NCBI RefSeq assembly: GCF_963966145.1
Contig: NC_091052.1
Coordinates: forward strand, 14,632,001-14,696,000
Direction of reading: 5' to 3'
From: Tenebrio molitor
Lineage: Eukaryota; Arthropoda; Insecta; Coleoptera; Tenebrionidae
DNA: 64,000 bases
The position numbers and the translations under genes are program-made. This document shows positions 37,225 through 48,133 of this stretch, piece by piece. The notes under the pieces are model-generated. The model had not been told where the DNA came from. It ran no database searches and saw only the letters and a program-made list of their open reading frames with translations. Numbering within the stretch: the first letter of the stretch is position 1; each line of letters begins with the position of its first letter.

Positions 37225-37399
37225 TTGGATTCTCTCATGGGCTGTGACCTTGGAAATTTCTGGGCGAAGGCGAAGCGATAAACCAGTGGAAAATCTATAA
37301 TTAAAAACTGAAAATGTCGACTACTTTCAAATTCAAATACATACAAGTAGACGAAAAAGAGACGAAACTAACTAGCTCATAGCCCATGAGAAAATCCAA
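37225..37399. mobile_element. MITE family 2, copy A (175 bp, ~22-bp TIRs)
   Basis: The left end TTGGATTCTCTCATGGGCTG is inverted at the right end (CATAGCCCATGAGAAAATCC, then AA). The interior matches the copy at 61243-61456: CCTTGGAAAT.TCTG.GCGAAGGCG, AAACCAGTG, and GTCGACTACTTTCAAATTCA. It is non-coding, so mobilised, if at all, by a transposase in trans. No clear target-site duplication is visible. Confidence 0.85.
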
Positions 37400-38160
37400 G
37401 ATTTTGACATAACATTGATGAAACGTTTGAAATGGTCAAGAAATTTTTGTTGTTGCCGTTTCAACCGTACCATTGCAGATCTGCGATTTTCAACAATATT
37501 TGTATTGTTAGCATCTCTCTAAACCACAATAAATAACAGACGTGAGTAGAGCATGGACATTTTTTTAAATAATTTATTTGGAAAAAAATCTTTTCTGGTT
37601 TGCTAAATTGTAAAATTTGGTACATAGTTTCACTGTTACACACTACAAAATGTTAATGCAAAAAGATTTTTTTTTTTTAATTATTGGGGTTGCAGAACTA
37701 TTGATTTTTTGTTGTTGTTTTTTAATTCTCTCTTCTAAAACTGCTACGTCCATTTACATATTTAAATATTTTTGTGCTTCCGTTTAATCAATCAATGAGA
37801 AGAAGTGAAGTTAAGCGGCACTAAAAATATGAATTGGCGTGATCTTATCAATTAATGAAAATTATGAGTGACTTAGAAAGTGTTCCAATCTCTTCGGTGA
37901 TAATTGTGTCAAAAATAATATTTAAAAATTGGATTATGAGGCTGAAATAATATGAATCACTGCGTTGGAGCTAATAAACTGTCCGAACTACTTGCAGTTC
38001 CATTTTTTCCCATTTTATACTTCCGTTTGCACACACATCCCGAAATTTAGGCCAACCACACTATGTAAATGTGTTCATTAATTATTCGAAATTCATGATT
38101 AAATAGGGTGGAGCAGTCCAACTAATTATTAGCCTCTATATAAATTCTAATCTTATCCTC
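37400..38160. other. AT-rich unique DNA
   Basis: Nothing recognised; includes T-rich runs near 37670 and a TTAATTA-rich stretch near 37850. Confidence 0.4.
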
Positions 38161-39290
38161 TCAGCATCTAGGCCTATGATTACATTTATTAGAAGTATGC
38201 AGCGGGCGCATTTTTTACCAGCGGGTCGATTCGTAATTAAGCGATCCGCTCGTAATTGGGTGTCGGGGGCAGCGAAAAAATCCCTCGCCGCCTCCATCCT
38301 TTCCCAATCGATCCGACTCCTTGGCCGTGCGAATTTTGAATCGCCGATCACGCACGGAACTGCGTCTCGCCCTTGGACCAGAAATGGTCCTAATGGCCAC
38401 CATAATCACGTCGCCCGTTTTGGCGCCTAATCAGCTCTTTAAATGTGCAGCGGCCCCAATCGATGTGGCATTCGAGTTGGCGCCGAAGTCGGCGATTGGC
38501 CGGCGGTCGCGTCACGTGCCCACGTACGTCACGCTCGCAGCGACACGCGTCGGAGCGAGAACGTGGGCCCATAAATCGGCTGAGAACGAGAGAGACGCGC
38601 ATAAAGCATGGTTAGCGGGGAGCGTCAACCATTATCTTGCGTCCCCAGCGTGTCCGTCTCTGTCTGGGGCATGGGCCGGCCGCGGGGGCAGACAAGGAGG
38701 TCGGCGGCGGTCCGCCCATAAAGTGTCGCCGTCCCCCGCCTCACCTCCGGGCGGAGCGCACGGCGTGCGGCCGTAAAGTATTCTCAACACTTAACTCACG
38801 TATAGCAATCGGACAAGTCTGTCCCGCGGTATCAATGATATCATATGTACACAACAACTCCAACATCTCTTCCTGTTTTCTTGTAAAGCACGCGAGCTGA
38901 GTGCACCGATTGCTCGACTTAGTGACCGATGGACTGCGACTTCCGGACCGCTTCCGGGTCCTCGTAGGCCTCCGGATCTTCGGAGCTAAGGTCAGTGGCT
39001 GTTTATTACTTCCGACCCGTTTCGGACGATTTTTCGGCCGTCTTCAGGCGCGGTCACGCGCGCACGTGATCCGCAAAAATCAACGCACATGGCCTACTCG
39101 ACGCGTAATTATAATATAGGCCGTAAATTTGACGGCGATGGCTTCATCCTCTCCACGTTCGAATTATTGAACGAACCTGTATTTAATTCGGATCGGTCTT
39201 GTTTTATTGCGACCTCGCGATGGAAATTTAGTTATTACGGAGGTAATTTTCGATCTGATAGGGCCCCACTCGGCTATAATTTCGTTTAGG
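38160..39290. promoter_or_regulatory. CpG-rich regulatory island
   Basis: The most GC- and CpG-rich kilobase in the window. It holds several YCATAAA words (38569, 38599, 38717), CACGTG-type E-boxes (38513, 39062), GAGAG near 38588 and GGTCAGTGGCTG near 38990. Overlapping frames of 70-151 codons on both strands come from scarcity of stops. This composition is expected of a promoter-proximal or Polycomb/trithorax-type element; I could not fix a start site because the best initiator here lacks a DPE. Confidence 0.35.
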
Positions 39291-39299
39291 GACTCCTTT

Positions 39300-41640
39300 T
39301 TTTAACCATTATTAATTACTAATGTTAAGGTGGGGTCAACGGAAAATTATAGCCTACTTGCTGCATCCGACACTCTCTTTCTCTCTTCCATAAATCTTAC
39401 ATAATCTGATGCAGAGGAAAACGTCAAATACAGAAAAATTACACAAAACTTGCATTCTTACATCTTCTCGACCCACCAAACAGACCCATTTCCTCCTGAT
39501 GATCCCACCAAAACGTTATTTGTTGTCCTGAAAAATCACCCAAATTAATCTCACTTTTGTAAATTTATTGTTGCATAAATCACCCACTCATAAATTTCTT
39601 CCAAACGTCACCAATCGAGAACCGTAAGTTTCTAACTGATTTGTAATCCAGCGTTGACAAGGGACAAATTACCTTTGCACATTTTCTGATTCTGATCTGG
39701 CGTAATTGTCCACATACCTACCTACTAATTAAATTAATTAAAACTTCCCTGCAATTTTTTGTTTACCCAGTACAATGCGTATAATCCTTATAATTGCTTT
39801 CGGATAACTGTACCTACCTATAAATCTTCATTTGGATTTTTTTCGGCGGAACAAATTCTAATTCTTGTGTAAAACACGTATTTTAATGGATTAATATTTC
39901 AGAATTAATTATCATGTAAGTCGCCTTGTAATTAATTACGAGCCGACGGGAATTTGCTGCACTGGTGGAGGAATCTAACAATAAAAATTTTAATAGATGG
40001 TTGAGTAATTGGTATGATTCTTGTGCAGCTGGTGCATTAGATCTCATACCTCGGAAGATTTACAAGTCCAGAGCGTTTCCCCATTTGTGGCATTCGAGAC
40101 TAATTTTTTTTGGGTGAAAAATGAGTCAGAACGATACGAAAAAAGAAGAAAGTTTGTTGGAAGTTTGTTCTGGTTGTCCGTTTAAGCTCTGCTTCTCTTG
40201 AAGCTTCTAATTTTTTATCTGAAATTGATGGAGATTCTTGACCTTTAAATTGTGCATTTGCAAGAAAAAAAAAATGGTGTGAAAGGAGTAGGTACTTGAA
40301 ATTATCTTTTGGGAGCTAAATAGTGCATAAATCTAATTTGCTCAAAATTCGCCTGTCAAGATTATTTTTTTCTTATTAGAATTTGTGTTGTCAAATCAAA
40401 AAATTGATGTTAAAAATGAATTTAAAAAGGCAGGAAACTTTATTAAATAGAAATTTATTTTCGTTGATTTAACAATATGTATCTATCTAATATTTGTTTC
40501 CATTCCTCTAATTTTTTGCGATTACTAAAGAACAAGAAATGGATATGTTATGTAAAATAAAGAAAATACATAAAATGGAAAAATCTTCTGTGGTTTCATA
40601 AAATCTAACATAAACAAGTAAATAATTGAATCAGAAGATTCTAACATCTAATTTGGTTTTAACTTTGGTAAATGTATTTTTAATTTACTCTTATTGTTTT
40701 TGATTCCTCCAAACCAAGAACAATTTTCTTGGTAGTTAAATTGAGCTTTTCCCAAATTGACGTTGCTAAAAAAATGTATTTTCATAAGTCATTCAGTAAC
40801 AATAATAGAATCACAATTATTCCTTTACGTTGCTTTCATTTACCATTATTACCTTAGGTACTTTTAATTTGCTCCCATTTAATATTTAGGTACTTTTTTT
40901 TATCATGTTACATTTTTTCTTGCACTGGGTAATACATACTTAATAATTCTAAACTATCACCGTTAAAAATTATATATGTATGTATTTTTCGAACAGTCAA
41001 TTGGGATTATCTTTATTTATTCATAAAGTACTAGGCAGTTACTTATTTTTGACAGTCACCCTGTATATACATGTGTTCAATTACCTGAAGACATCCAAAA
41101 GATATCAATTATTCATTTTCTCAAATTATCCCAAAATAAATTTAATATAAAATATTTTAATAAAATACATATGTAGTAACATTTTCACTGTTACAGCCAC
41201 AAGAAATTTAAAATAGTATTTTTTAAAATAATAATTTGCAATTCTGGACGTTTCTTTCCGCTTTCTTCTTTCTTTTATCCTTTTTTTCTTAATTTTTATT
41301 CTTCCTCGCTAGAAACTGACATCATGTAATTTTTTTCCTTATAAAACTTTTACAATGCTTACATTTCTTCTTATTTTCCTATTTATTTCCTATTTACCAT
41401 TTTTTCTAGAATTGTCTTTACAGTCACAAAAAAATTAAATGAGGCACTTTGTGTCCACTTTTTACTTTGCTTTCTTTTGTCTTTTTGGACGTTATTTTCA
41501 ATTCCTTCTCACTTAAAATTTACGTTGCGTATTATTTTATCTATTTTAAACATTTCAAGCAGATTTACAAGTTGTAAAATTTCCAAACTATTTTTACTAG
41601 TTCATTGACTAATATGCACTCACTTTGACGATTGCTCTGT
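39300..41640. repeat. AT-rich DNA with decayed repeats and a solo transposon-like end
   Basis: Mostly low-complexity. TCCCAAAATAAAT...CACTGTTACAGCCACAAGAA near 41127-41203 has decayed relatives near 41418 and 42089. TTTTTGACAGTCACCCTGTATATA near 41045 looks like one end of a mariner-type element without a partner. No gene seen. Confidence 0.45.
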
Positions 41641-41646
41641 GGCGCC

Positions 41647-41993
41647 TTCAAATTAAAATCCTGTGCTGGGAAGGCGTTGGAAACCGTCAATTGTTGTGCT
41701 TTTTTAAAGCGTAGATTAGTTGGAGCATGTTGACGGCTAACCTAAAATTTAGAGCCAAAAAATGTTTCTTTTTTTTCTTTCTTTGGAATGTTTTACATTA
41801 AAAATAGAATAACTTGACGATTTCTATAATCGAAGCAAATATCTGTGGGCACTCTTTGCTGAAAACAAACATGTTCAATCATGTGCCGATTAAACATAAA
41901 CAAATGTCATTCGTGTCAAACGGCGGAAAATTCAAACTTTACACTGTTCTAAACGGTTTAAATTTTCAAACGCTTACTCAGCCCAGGATTTCA
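41647..41993. mobile_element. MITE family 1, copy A (~347 bp)
   Basis: Starts ...AAAATCCTGTGCTGGGAAGG and ends ...CTCAGCCCAGGATTTCA, so the ends are inverted (AAATCCTGGGCTG core). Shares long identical stretches with the copy at 47597, for example CGTTGGAAACCGTCAATTGT and AACATAAA...CAAACTTTACACTGTTCTAA. Non-coding; the open frame inside is not kept in the other copy. Confidence 0.88.
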
Positions 41994-42324
41994 CTTGAGC
42001 GTGCATGAAGATTATTTTTTTTTTAGTAAAATCTGACATTTATAAAATCTTTTATTATTCTTTATTTTTATTTATTTGTCCAACTTGTCCCAAAATAAAT
42101 GATAGAAGAACAAGAAATGAAATGGTGGCTAAATTGAAACATGTTCATTGTTACAGTTACAAAAAAATTTAATATTTTTCTCCTCGTCAAGATTTTATTT
42201 ATTACTAATAATTGGGGACTCACCCGGTATGTTCCAGCGTTATAATTTGTACAGTTTCGCCGCACCCCCTGCATTTTATTTGACCAAATTTTGTCCCAAC
42301 CACCGTAAAAAAAAATTCCAAAGA

Positions 42325-42330
42325 TTTATT
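42325..42330 (-). terminator. Polyadenylation signal AATAAA (minus strand)
   Basis: TTTATT on the plus strand reads AATAAA, 62 bases beyond the stop of the candidate exon at 42392-42496. It supports that exon as the 3' end of a transcript. Confidence 0.35.
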
Positions 42331-42391
42331 ACTTGAAATTGAATGTAATGTCCAAAATTAGTGTTTTTTTGTTCCTTCTCTGTTCCATTTT

Positions 42392-42496
42392 TTATTCAAG
42401 GTTCCACAAAACATACCAATCGACCGGATTCATTGTGAGAACATGTCTAACGTGTCCCTGACGTTCAACACTGCAGACTTTCTCCGGTACACAACC
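42392..42496 (-). CDS. Candidate terminal exon, possible TIL-type inhibitor tail
   Basis: On the minus strand a textbook acceptor (a ten-T tract, then ATCGTTCAG at 42497) is followed by 34 codons and TAA. The frame opens GCVPEKVCSVERQGHVRHVL and ends ...WYVLWNLE. A GxCVP.xxC ending is how trypsin-inhibitor-like (TIL) cysteine-rich domains finish, so the exon may supply the last two cysteines of such a domain plus a short tail. The rest of the domain should lie in exons at higher coordinates, but I did not find a cysteine-rich exon within the next 1.5 kb. The match rests on about eight residues, so the family call is weak; the exon call is better supported by acceptor, stop and AATAAA together. 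Confidence 0.35.
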   Translation of the reverse strand, partial: GCVPEKVCSVERQGHVRHVLTMNPVDWYVLWNLE

Positions 42497-42499
42497 CTG

Positions 42500-43700
42500 A
42501 ACGATAAAAAAAAAATAGTGTAAATCTCCAAGTTGGAGGTACTAGTCAAATCCAAGCTTCGCCTCCACAAATAGTCCTTCTATTTCGAATTCCTAGTTCT
42601 TCACCTAATAAATCGCGTCGTGTTTTCTATTCCTGAGAGGTGAGTATGTTATTTAGCGTCGGTTGAAATTTTTATCCCGCTTTTGTTTATCCGTCCGTTT
42701 AAAAATATCCCGGTCCTGGAGTTGCCCTGTTCGAAACGTCCGTTCATCAGAAGTCACTAAACAGGTGGCCAATAACCATAACCGTTATAATAACGCGACC
42801 GTTTCTACACAAATGAGTTGAAATTACGACCCACTGCGCGCTGGTAAACACTCTATTACGAGCCAATTCCCTTACTTGCGGGACAATTGCGCCATTATCA
42901 GAAGAACTCTTTCGACGCAAGAATAGACCTCCCTCGGACGAGTAATTAGGAGTTCCTTATCGCGCCAGGACACCACCTATCCTAATGCGCACGTCGTAGA
43001 TCATTCCGGCGTATCTTCCGCAGCTTTTTGGCTTCGAGTTTATGACACCGCGGTTTGACGCTTACGACGCTTCCGTCCTTCTCCGACAGTGTCGACACCC
43101 GTTCTGACCGTCTCTCTCCAACCGTACGGTTAACTTTATGTGACGTCTGCTGTATTACACACTCCTAGTAGATTTTACGAGGGGTAAATGCGCTATTACT
43201 TCAACACCGCGGTCTTTATGAGATCTAGATGTTCCGCTGATTTCTTGACGGGCCTCCACCTGCGCTGCACCCCACCCAATTCGGACAATTGCTTTTTTAG
43301 GCGCAAGGTCGGGGTTGGTGGTACCGTTAGCCCAGCATGCCGCTTTTTTAGCTAATTCTTCTCAAGGTCTGACCTAAATAAGCTTCCGACGGTGATTTAC
43401 GACGGGGGCTGTTTGATTTTTTTCGAGGGATGTTCGACTTGCACGCCAAAAAAACCAGATAAGATATAATGAGGTGCGCGTCCTTACCATTATGTTTATG
43501 TAAAACGTTGCGCTATCGGGAATCTCTCAACGGAGCCTGGTAAATTATGGCCGGGTCAGGTGTAAAAAGTGATGTGACCGCTTTGGGTATGGACAAAAGG
43601 AAATTGTTGTTGCACAATAAAAATAATTATTTGAATACATAATGTAACAGGTAATGTAATAAAACATTTGTATTCCCATTCATGCCGCCGGGTTGGCTCG
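42500..43700. other. GC-richer island upstream of the minus-strand exon
   Basis: Contains splice-site-like words on both strands (CTGAGAGGTGAGTATG on plus near 42633; CCGCAAGTAAGGG on minus near 42871) but no exon that I can connect to its neighbours. Confidence 0.35.
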
Positions 43701-43903
43701 TTACACCGGAGGCTTCTTCGGTGGCACATATTTTCCACGAACACCAGGGTCGGATCTAGGTTATGGAATGACCGAATGGTCAAAATTAAAATTTATGCCA
43801 CTGGAGAAATATTATTATATTTTACGACGATAAAATTATTGTCGCAGGTCGTAACGTCGAGGTTGTTGACGTCTTGGGTTTTGCCGGAAATGATCGTAAA
43901 ACT
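43701..43903 (-). CDS. Candidate two-exon 3' end of a small Pro/Thr/Ser-rich protein
   Basis: Minus-strand exon 43903-43826 is preceded by ...GTTGTCAACGCAG and ends at the donor GTAAAATA. After a 70-nt intron ending CATAACCTAG, exon 43755-43701 follows with a stop. Phases match (2+1), giving VLRSFPAKPKTSTTSTLRPA then ATIILSSSDPGVRGKYVPPK and KPPV. The Ser/Thr/Pro/Lys-rich tail is reminiscent of secreted or cuticular tails, but I recognise no family. All three minus frames and two plus frames stay open over part of this segment and also look protein-like, which weakens the case. No AATAAA follows nearby. Confidence 0.18.
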
Positions 43904-43959
43904 CTGCGTTGACAACCACACCGGTCAAGCGGTACGAATTTAAGAGCTTTAGAAAAAAG

Positions 43960-45340
43960 TTGTGTGTCCGAAACAAATCTAATGAAAACGTGATTCAGAA
44001 ATACATATTTATTTTTCAAGTCAATTTAGTTGTTATTCTTTCTCAAAAAGTGAGAAGAATGTGATAAGAATCTCATTTGTTCTTAACTAATATTTTTCAA
44101 TGATTTTGTTTTGTTTAGGTCAAATTCCTGAAAGTGTCTCTTTATTTCTTGTTTCTTTATTAGGCCAAAAATAGTAACCTAAGTGAACTAATGAGAAAGA
44201 TTCGGGAATATTTAATTCTCTTCAAGTGGGAGAATTTACAGGTTTTTGTCAAAATTGTAGATTAATTTTAAAAAAAAGTCAAAAAGTGAGAGAGATTAAA
44301 TCATCAAATCCTTGTTCGACCATTATAGTGAAAAATTTTTTGGTTGAAGTAAAGTTTTTAAGAATACCTACACTTTTTACATTTTTTCAGTAAAAAGGTA
44401 AATAAAACGAAAACCCAATAACTGAGAAAGAATTAAGAATCTTTTTTTTTTCATTCTAGAAATTAATTTTCCAGTAGAGAATATTTTGTGAGTGAAAAAT
44501 ATCTGTTCTTTTTTCTTGGTTAAAGAATCTCGATATTGCTGTTTTACAGTACGTCAAAAAAAGAGAATCTAATCTTGCTTCATTTTGAGAATCTAAAGCA
44601 CTAAGTAATTTTTTTTAATTAAAAATTTCTAGAAATGTGATTTATTACCTCCACAATAAATTAGATGAGAAAGATTTGAGTATTATATTTTTTCGGTGTG
44701 AGAATCTCATCTTTCTCTGCCCAACGTTTTTTAAAAGAAACGTTTCATATTTATTAAGAGTTCCCAAAATAATTTAATAAATTTTCTGTTTCTGTATTAA
44801 AAACATAAATGAATACGAGTGTGAGAAAGATTCAATATTCTGATTTTTCCCCGGATAATATTTGAAATGAAGTAATCTCTATTTATGCAGAATTTTTATG
44901 TTAACTGTTTATTTTTAATAATTTAGAAAAAGAAATACAAAGAAAGCGAAACAGAAGAAGAGAATTGAGAAATTTTATCTTTTTCCAGCCATTTCAAGCC
45001 ATAAATAGAACAAATATGTTTGTAGAATTTCCAAAGATATTTTTTATTGTTTGTTTCTTCCTCAAGAAGAACAAATAGCAGTGCAGAAGGATAAGTATTT
45101 GTTTATTTTTTCTTGTTTTTTTTTTGTTAGAAAAAATTCATCTTGATACAATTTTCAAAAATATTATTTGTTTCTCTATCAAAAGTGAGATTTGCTCTCT
45201 AAGTAGGCCAATTTATTTGACATTAAATAACAGAGGAAAAAAGCAACTGATTTCACAATCACTCGGTTTGTCTATTCCTTACAGAACAATTAAAACAATT
45301 CCAACATTCACTTTGGCAAAAATATTCCTCAAAATTTAGC
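43960..45340. repeat. Degenerate GAGAAAGATT/GAATCTxx repeat region
   Basis: Words such as GTGAGAAAGATT, GAGAATCT and AATCTTTTTT recur in both orientations every ~100-150 bases. The same family appears at 49.2-50.4 kb. No stable unit length. No coding potential. Confidence 0.6.
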
Positions 45341-45822
45341 AATTTTTCGAAAACCCACTACCTAAACGTGACCCACGTCTCTTCTGTCTGTCCCATTTTA
45401 ACTTAAAAAATATTTCCGACGGCGCCTTGCCAAATCCTGCCGTCGTCCTTGAACGAGAGCTATCCGCCCGCCAAAAGCAATTTTTTAATTTCATCCTTCA
45501 CGAGCACTCTCTTCAGCTTTCCGTCCCTCGGAAATTACACGTGTTACCACCAATCAATAATCTAAATAGTCCGATTAAAAATCGCTCCTCGGGACCGTTC
45601 CCATTCCTTTTAATTTGGGGTTTGGGTCGTGTCTGGGCGGTCCTAATGCGGCTCTCTGTGCCGTCGCAACCTCTCCCATCCTAACCGGTGACGAGGACGA
45701 GCAAGCACGTGAAAAAAGAATTTTTTCGAGCAGAATGTGACCGTCGGTTCGTGGCCGATAGTTCGCTAGCTCCACTCATTTCCCTATATTTAAATGTTGA
45801 TAGCGTGTTGATCAAGCGTGTT

Positions 45823-45862
45823 ATGAGTCAGTTTATAGTTGATTGTGAATGTGGACGGATCG
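45823..45862 (+). promoter_or_regulatory. Inr+DPE core promoter (candidate)
   Basis: GAGTCAGTTT gives an insect-type initiator with A(+1) at 45830. GGATCG at 45857-45862 sits exactly at +28 to +33, matching the DPE consensus. There is no TATA box at -30. The exon that follows ends in a strong donor at 45987, which strengthens the call. Confidence 0.4.
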
Positions 45863-45986
45863 TTATGTGTGTTCGCTTACACATTGAACTATTTGTTTAT
45901 TATTTGTTGGAGTTCTTTTGTGATTATTATGTAATACGCGGACGAGGCGAAAGCGTCCACCTGCACGGATATACACGGGTGTCAAG
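45830..45986 (+). other. Candidate first exon (157 nt)
   Basis: Runs from the Inr to GTGTCAAG before the donor GTAAGG. It contains ATGs. One upstream frame closes quickly; another (ATG at 45865) stays open to the donor, ending ...GESVHLHGYTRVS plus two bases. That frame would join the exon at 55316 in phase (AG+G). The encoded peptide (MCVRLHIELFVYYLLEFFCD...) has a hydrophobic start but no recognised domain, so the exon may instead be 5' UTR. Confidence 0.35.
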
Positions 45987-45999
45987 GTAAGGGCCGCGG

Positions 46000-47590
46000 A
46001 GGGACTGTTTTTGGTGGGAAGTCGCGAGAGCAAACGGTGCCAGATGCGGACAGTATCGCGGTACGATTCAAATTATATTTTTTCACGAATTTCTACTCCA
46101 AACTTACAATTCTGTCACTCTCGCCGGACACCAAAGAAGAAAATTCATTTAATTTGGCCTTCGATAATCATCATTGCCATCGGAATTACTGATGTCTAAT
46201 AAAACTACTACTTGACAGTTTATATTATTCTCTCGCCTATTAAGGTTTAATATGTTGTTGTTTATCTCGTTTGTAAGTAGTAGCTACGAGGCTCGTAAAC
46301 AAGAGTATTTTTAGAATCAGTTTTATAACATTAAAAAAAAAAAAAAAATAATCATTCATTATTGCAAATTACTGCGTGCACGCGTTTTTATTACAATTGA
46401 ATTATTCGGATCCAAAATGGCAGTTTTTTGGTAGTTTTTTGTAGCAGATTTTGTAACAGACATTTTACAAATTACGATATCGAGGAAAGAAAATTTTGGA
46501 ACTTTTGTAATTTTTGGAAAGACTTTTTAGTAAGAAGAAAAGGAAGGAGTGAGATTTTGAAGCTTTGGATACTTTGGTTATACTAAACTGAAAAATTCAA
46601 AATATTTAAAAAAATCAGTCATTTATTATTATCAATAAAAAAATTAAGTATCAATACGAGAGAAAATTATTTTGGAATCATTTTAAAGGCAAAAGTGGGA
46701 TCTAAGAGACACGGTTGGAATCTTGTCTGAGAATTTATAAAATAGCCAACCAGACCTCCGGATCTAAAACCGCTTAACTTTTTTGGTGCCATTTTAGATT
46801 TCAGGAAAATGCAACAAATATTTTACACATTCTTGGAAAGTTTGACGAGCTAGGAAGTGTGAAGCGAGAGTCAGGTCAGAGTAGAAAATATTTTTGTGAA
46901 TTTTTAAAACATTTTTAAGACAACTTCTTCAAATGCTTGTGGTAAAATCTTATAAATAAATATGTAGTAATAAATAAACAAAATATAAAATAAATCATTT
47001 TAGAGAGTTTAGGTGTCACTGGGGAACTGGAAGTTGACAGCCGTTCCGGCGAAACTAAAGACAAGAAATTTTGCAGTGTATAACTATGACTGTTGGGGAT
47101 AAACACACATGTTTTAATCCCCCATGTATTTTTTTAAATTGTTTCTCTACTCAAAATTTCAGTTTTTCGGACATCTCATTTTCCAAAATTTGTTAAATGC
47201 AACAAAAATTTCTCTTATAACAGAGAAGCCACAGACAAAAATGCAAAGACATGTTTTAGATAGGTAAATAAAATGATTTTTAAGAGTAAAAGTAAAAATA
47301 TATATTTTTTAATCTATTTACACTTTTTTAAGTGTTTATACTTCTCTAGTTTTCCATTTATTACATTTTCCAAAATTAGTTAAATACAAAAACAAAAAGT
47401 TCACGGTCAAAGTCTAGTGGATTGGTATTATTAAGAACTTTCTAATCATTTCTTGTCTAATTCCAGGAATGAGTAAAAATTAAAATATTTTAAAATCAAT
47501 GTCAAAAACATTTCAAACAATTTTTTGTGAAGTAGTTTTTTAAGATTTGTCATTTTTGTTCTTGCCCCACTATCCACGTTACAAAACTAT
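46000..47590. other. Intronic or intergenic AT-rich DNA
   Basis: Nothing recognised beyond a 16-base A run at 46333 and degenerate TTTTGGAA/AAAATTTTG words. Would be intron 1 if the 45830 promoter is real. Confidence 0.4.
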
Positions 47591-47596
47591 CTCACT

Positions 47597-47933
47597 TTCA
47601 AATAAAATCCTGGGCTGGGAAGGCGTTGGAAACCGTCAATTGTTGTGCTTTTTTAAAGCGTAGATTAATTGGAGCATGTTGACAGCTAACCTAAAATTTA
47701 GAGCCAAAATCTTTCTTTTTTTTAATGTATTTGCAACGTTTTCCATTAAAAATAGAATAACGTAATGATTCCTATTCTCGAAGCAAATATCTAAGGGCAC
47801 CCTTTGCCGAAAACAAACATGTTCAATTATGTCTCGATTAAACATAAAAATGTGGCACGGCGGGAAATTCAAACTTTACACTGTTCTAAACGGTTTAATT
47901 TTTCCAACTCTGACTCAGCCCAGGATTTGAAAG
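47597..47933. mobile_element. MITE family 1, copy B (~337 bp)
   Basis: Starts TTCAAATAAAATCCTGGGCTG and ends CTCAGCCCAGGATTTGAAA, so the inverted ends extend further here than in copy A. About 88-90% identical to 41647-41993 by eye, differing by substitutions and small indels around the central T-rich run. Both copies lie in the same orientation, 6 kb apart. Confidence 0.88.
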
Positions 47934-48005
47934 CGCGATATTTCTAATCAAAGAAATTCTGCTTCAGTACAGATTATATCGGGTGTTCATTTAAATGTAT
48001 CATCG

Positions 48006-48133
48006 AGTCGATTGTGGACGCGCCACGGATTACAGATCAGGATAACGGATCAGCTGTTTCAATCTAACCTCACTTTTTGCGTTGTTTGCGTTTTTACTCT
48101 GCAGACTGAGGAGTGGTGCGTTCACAATCGACT
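48006..48133. repeat. Inverted repeat, 21-bp arms, 128 bp overall
   Basis: AGTCGATTGTGGACGCGCCAC at 48006 is inverted at 48113-48133 as GTGGTGCGTTCACAATCGACT, with 19 of 21 pairs. It could be a very short MITE or a structured element; CGGGTGTTCATTTAAATG just before resembles a transposon terminus. No target duplication is visible. Confidence 0.7.

Noticed and set aside
38321..38776. 151-codon plus-strand frame
   Set aside because: Starts at a non-ATG codon in a CpG-rich region, has opposed frames, and no domain.
38990..39030. TCAGTG initiator in the CpG-rich island
   Set aside because: The DPE-like GGACG lies three bases out of register.
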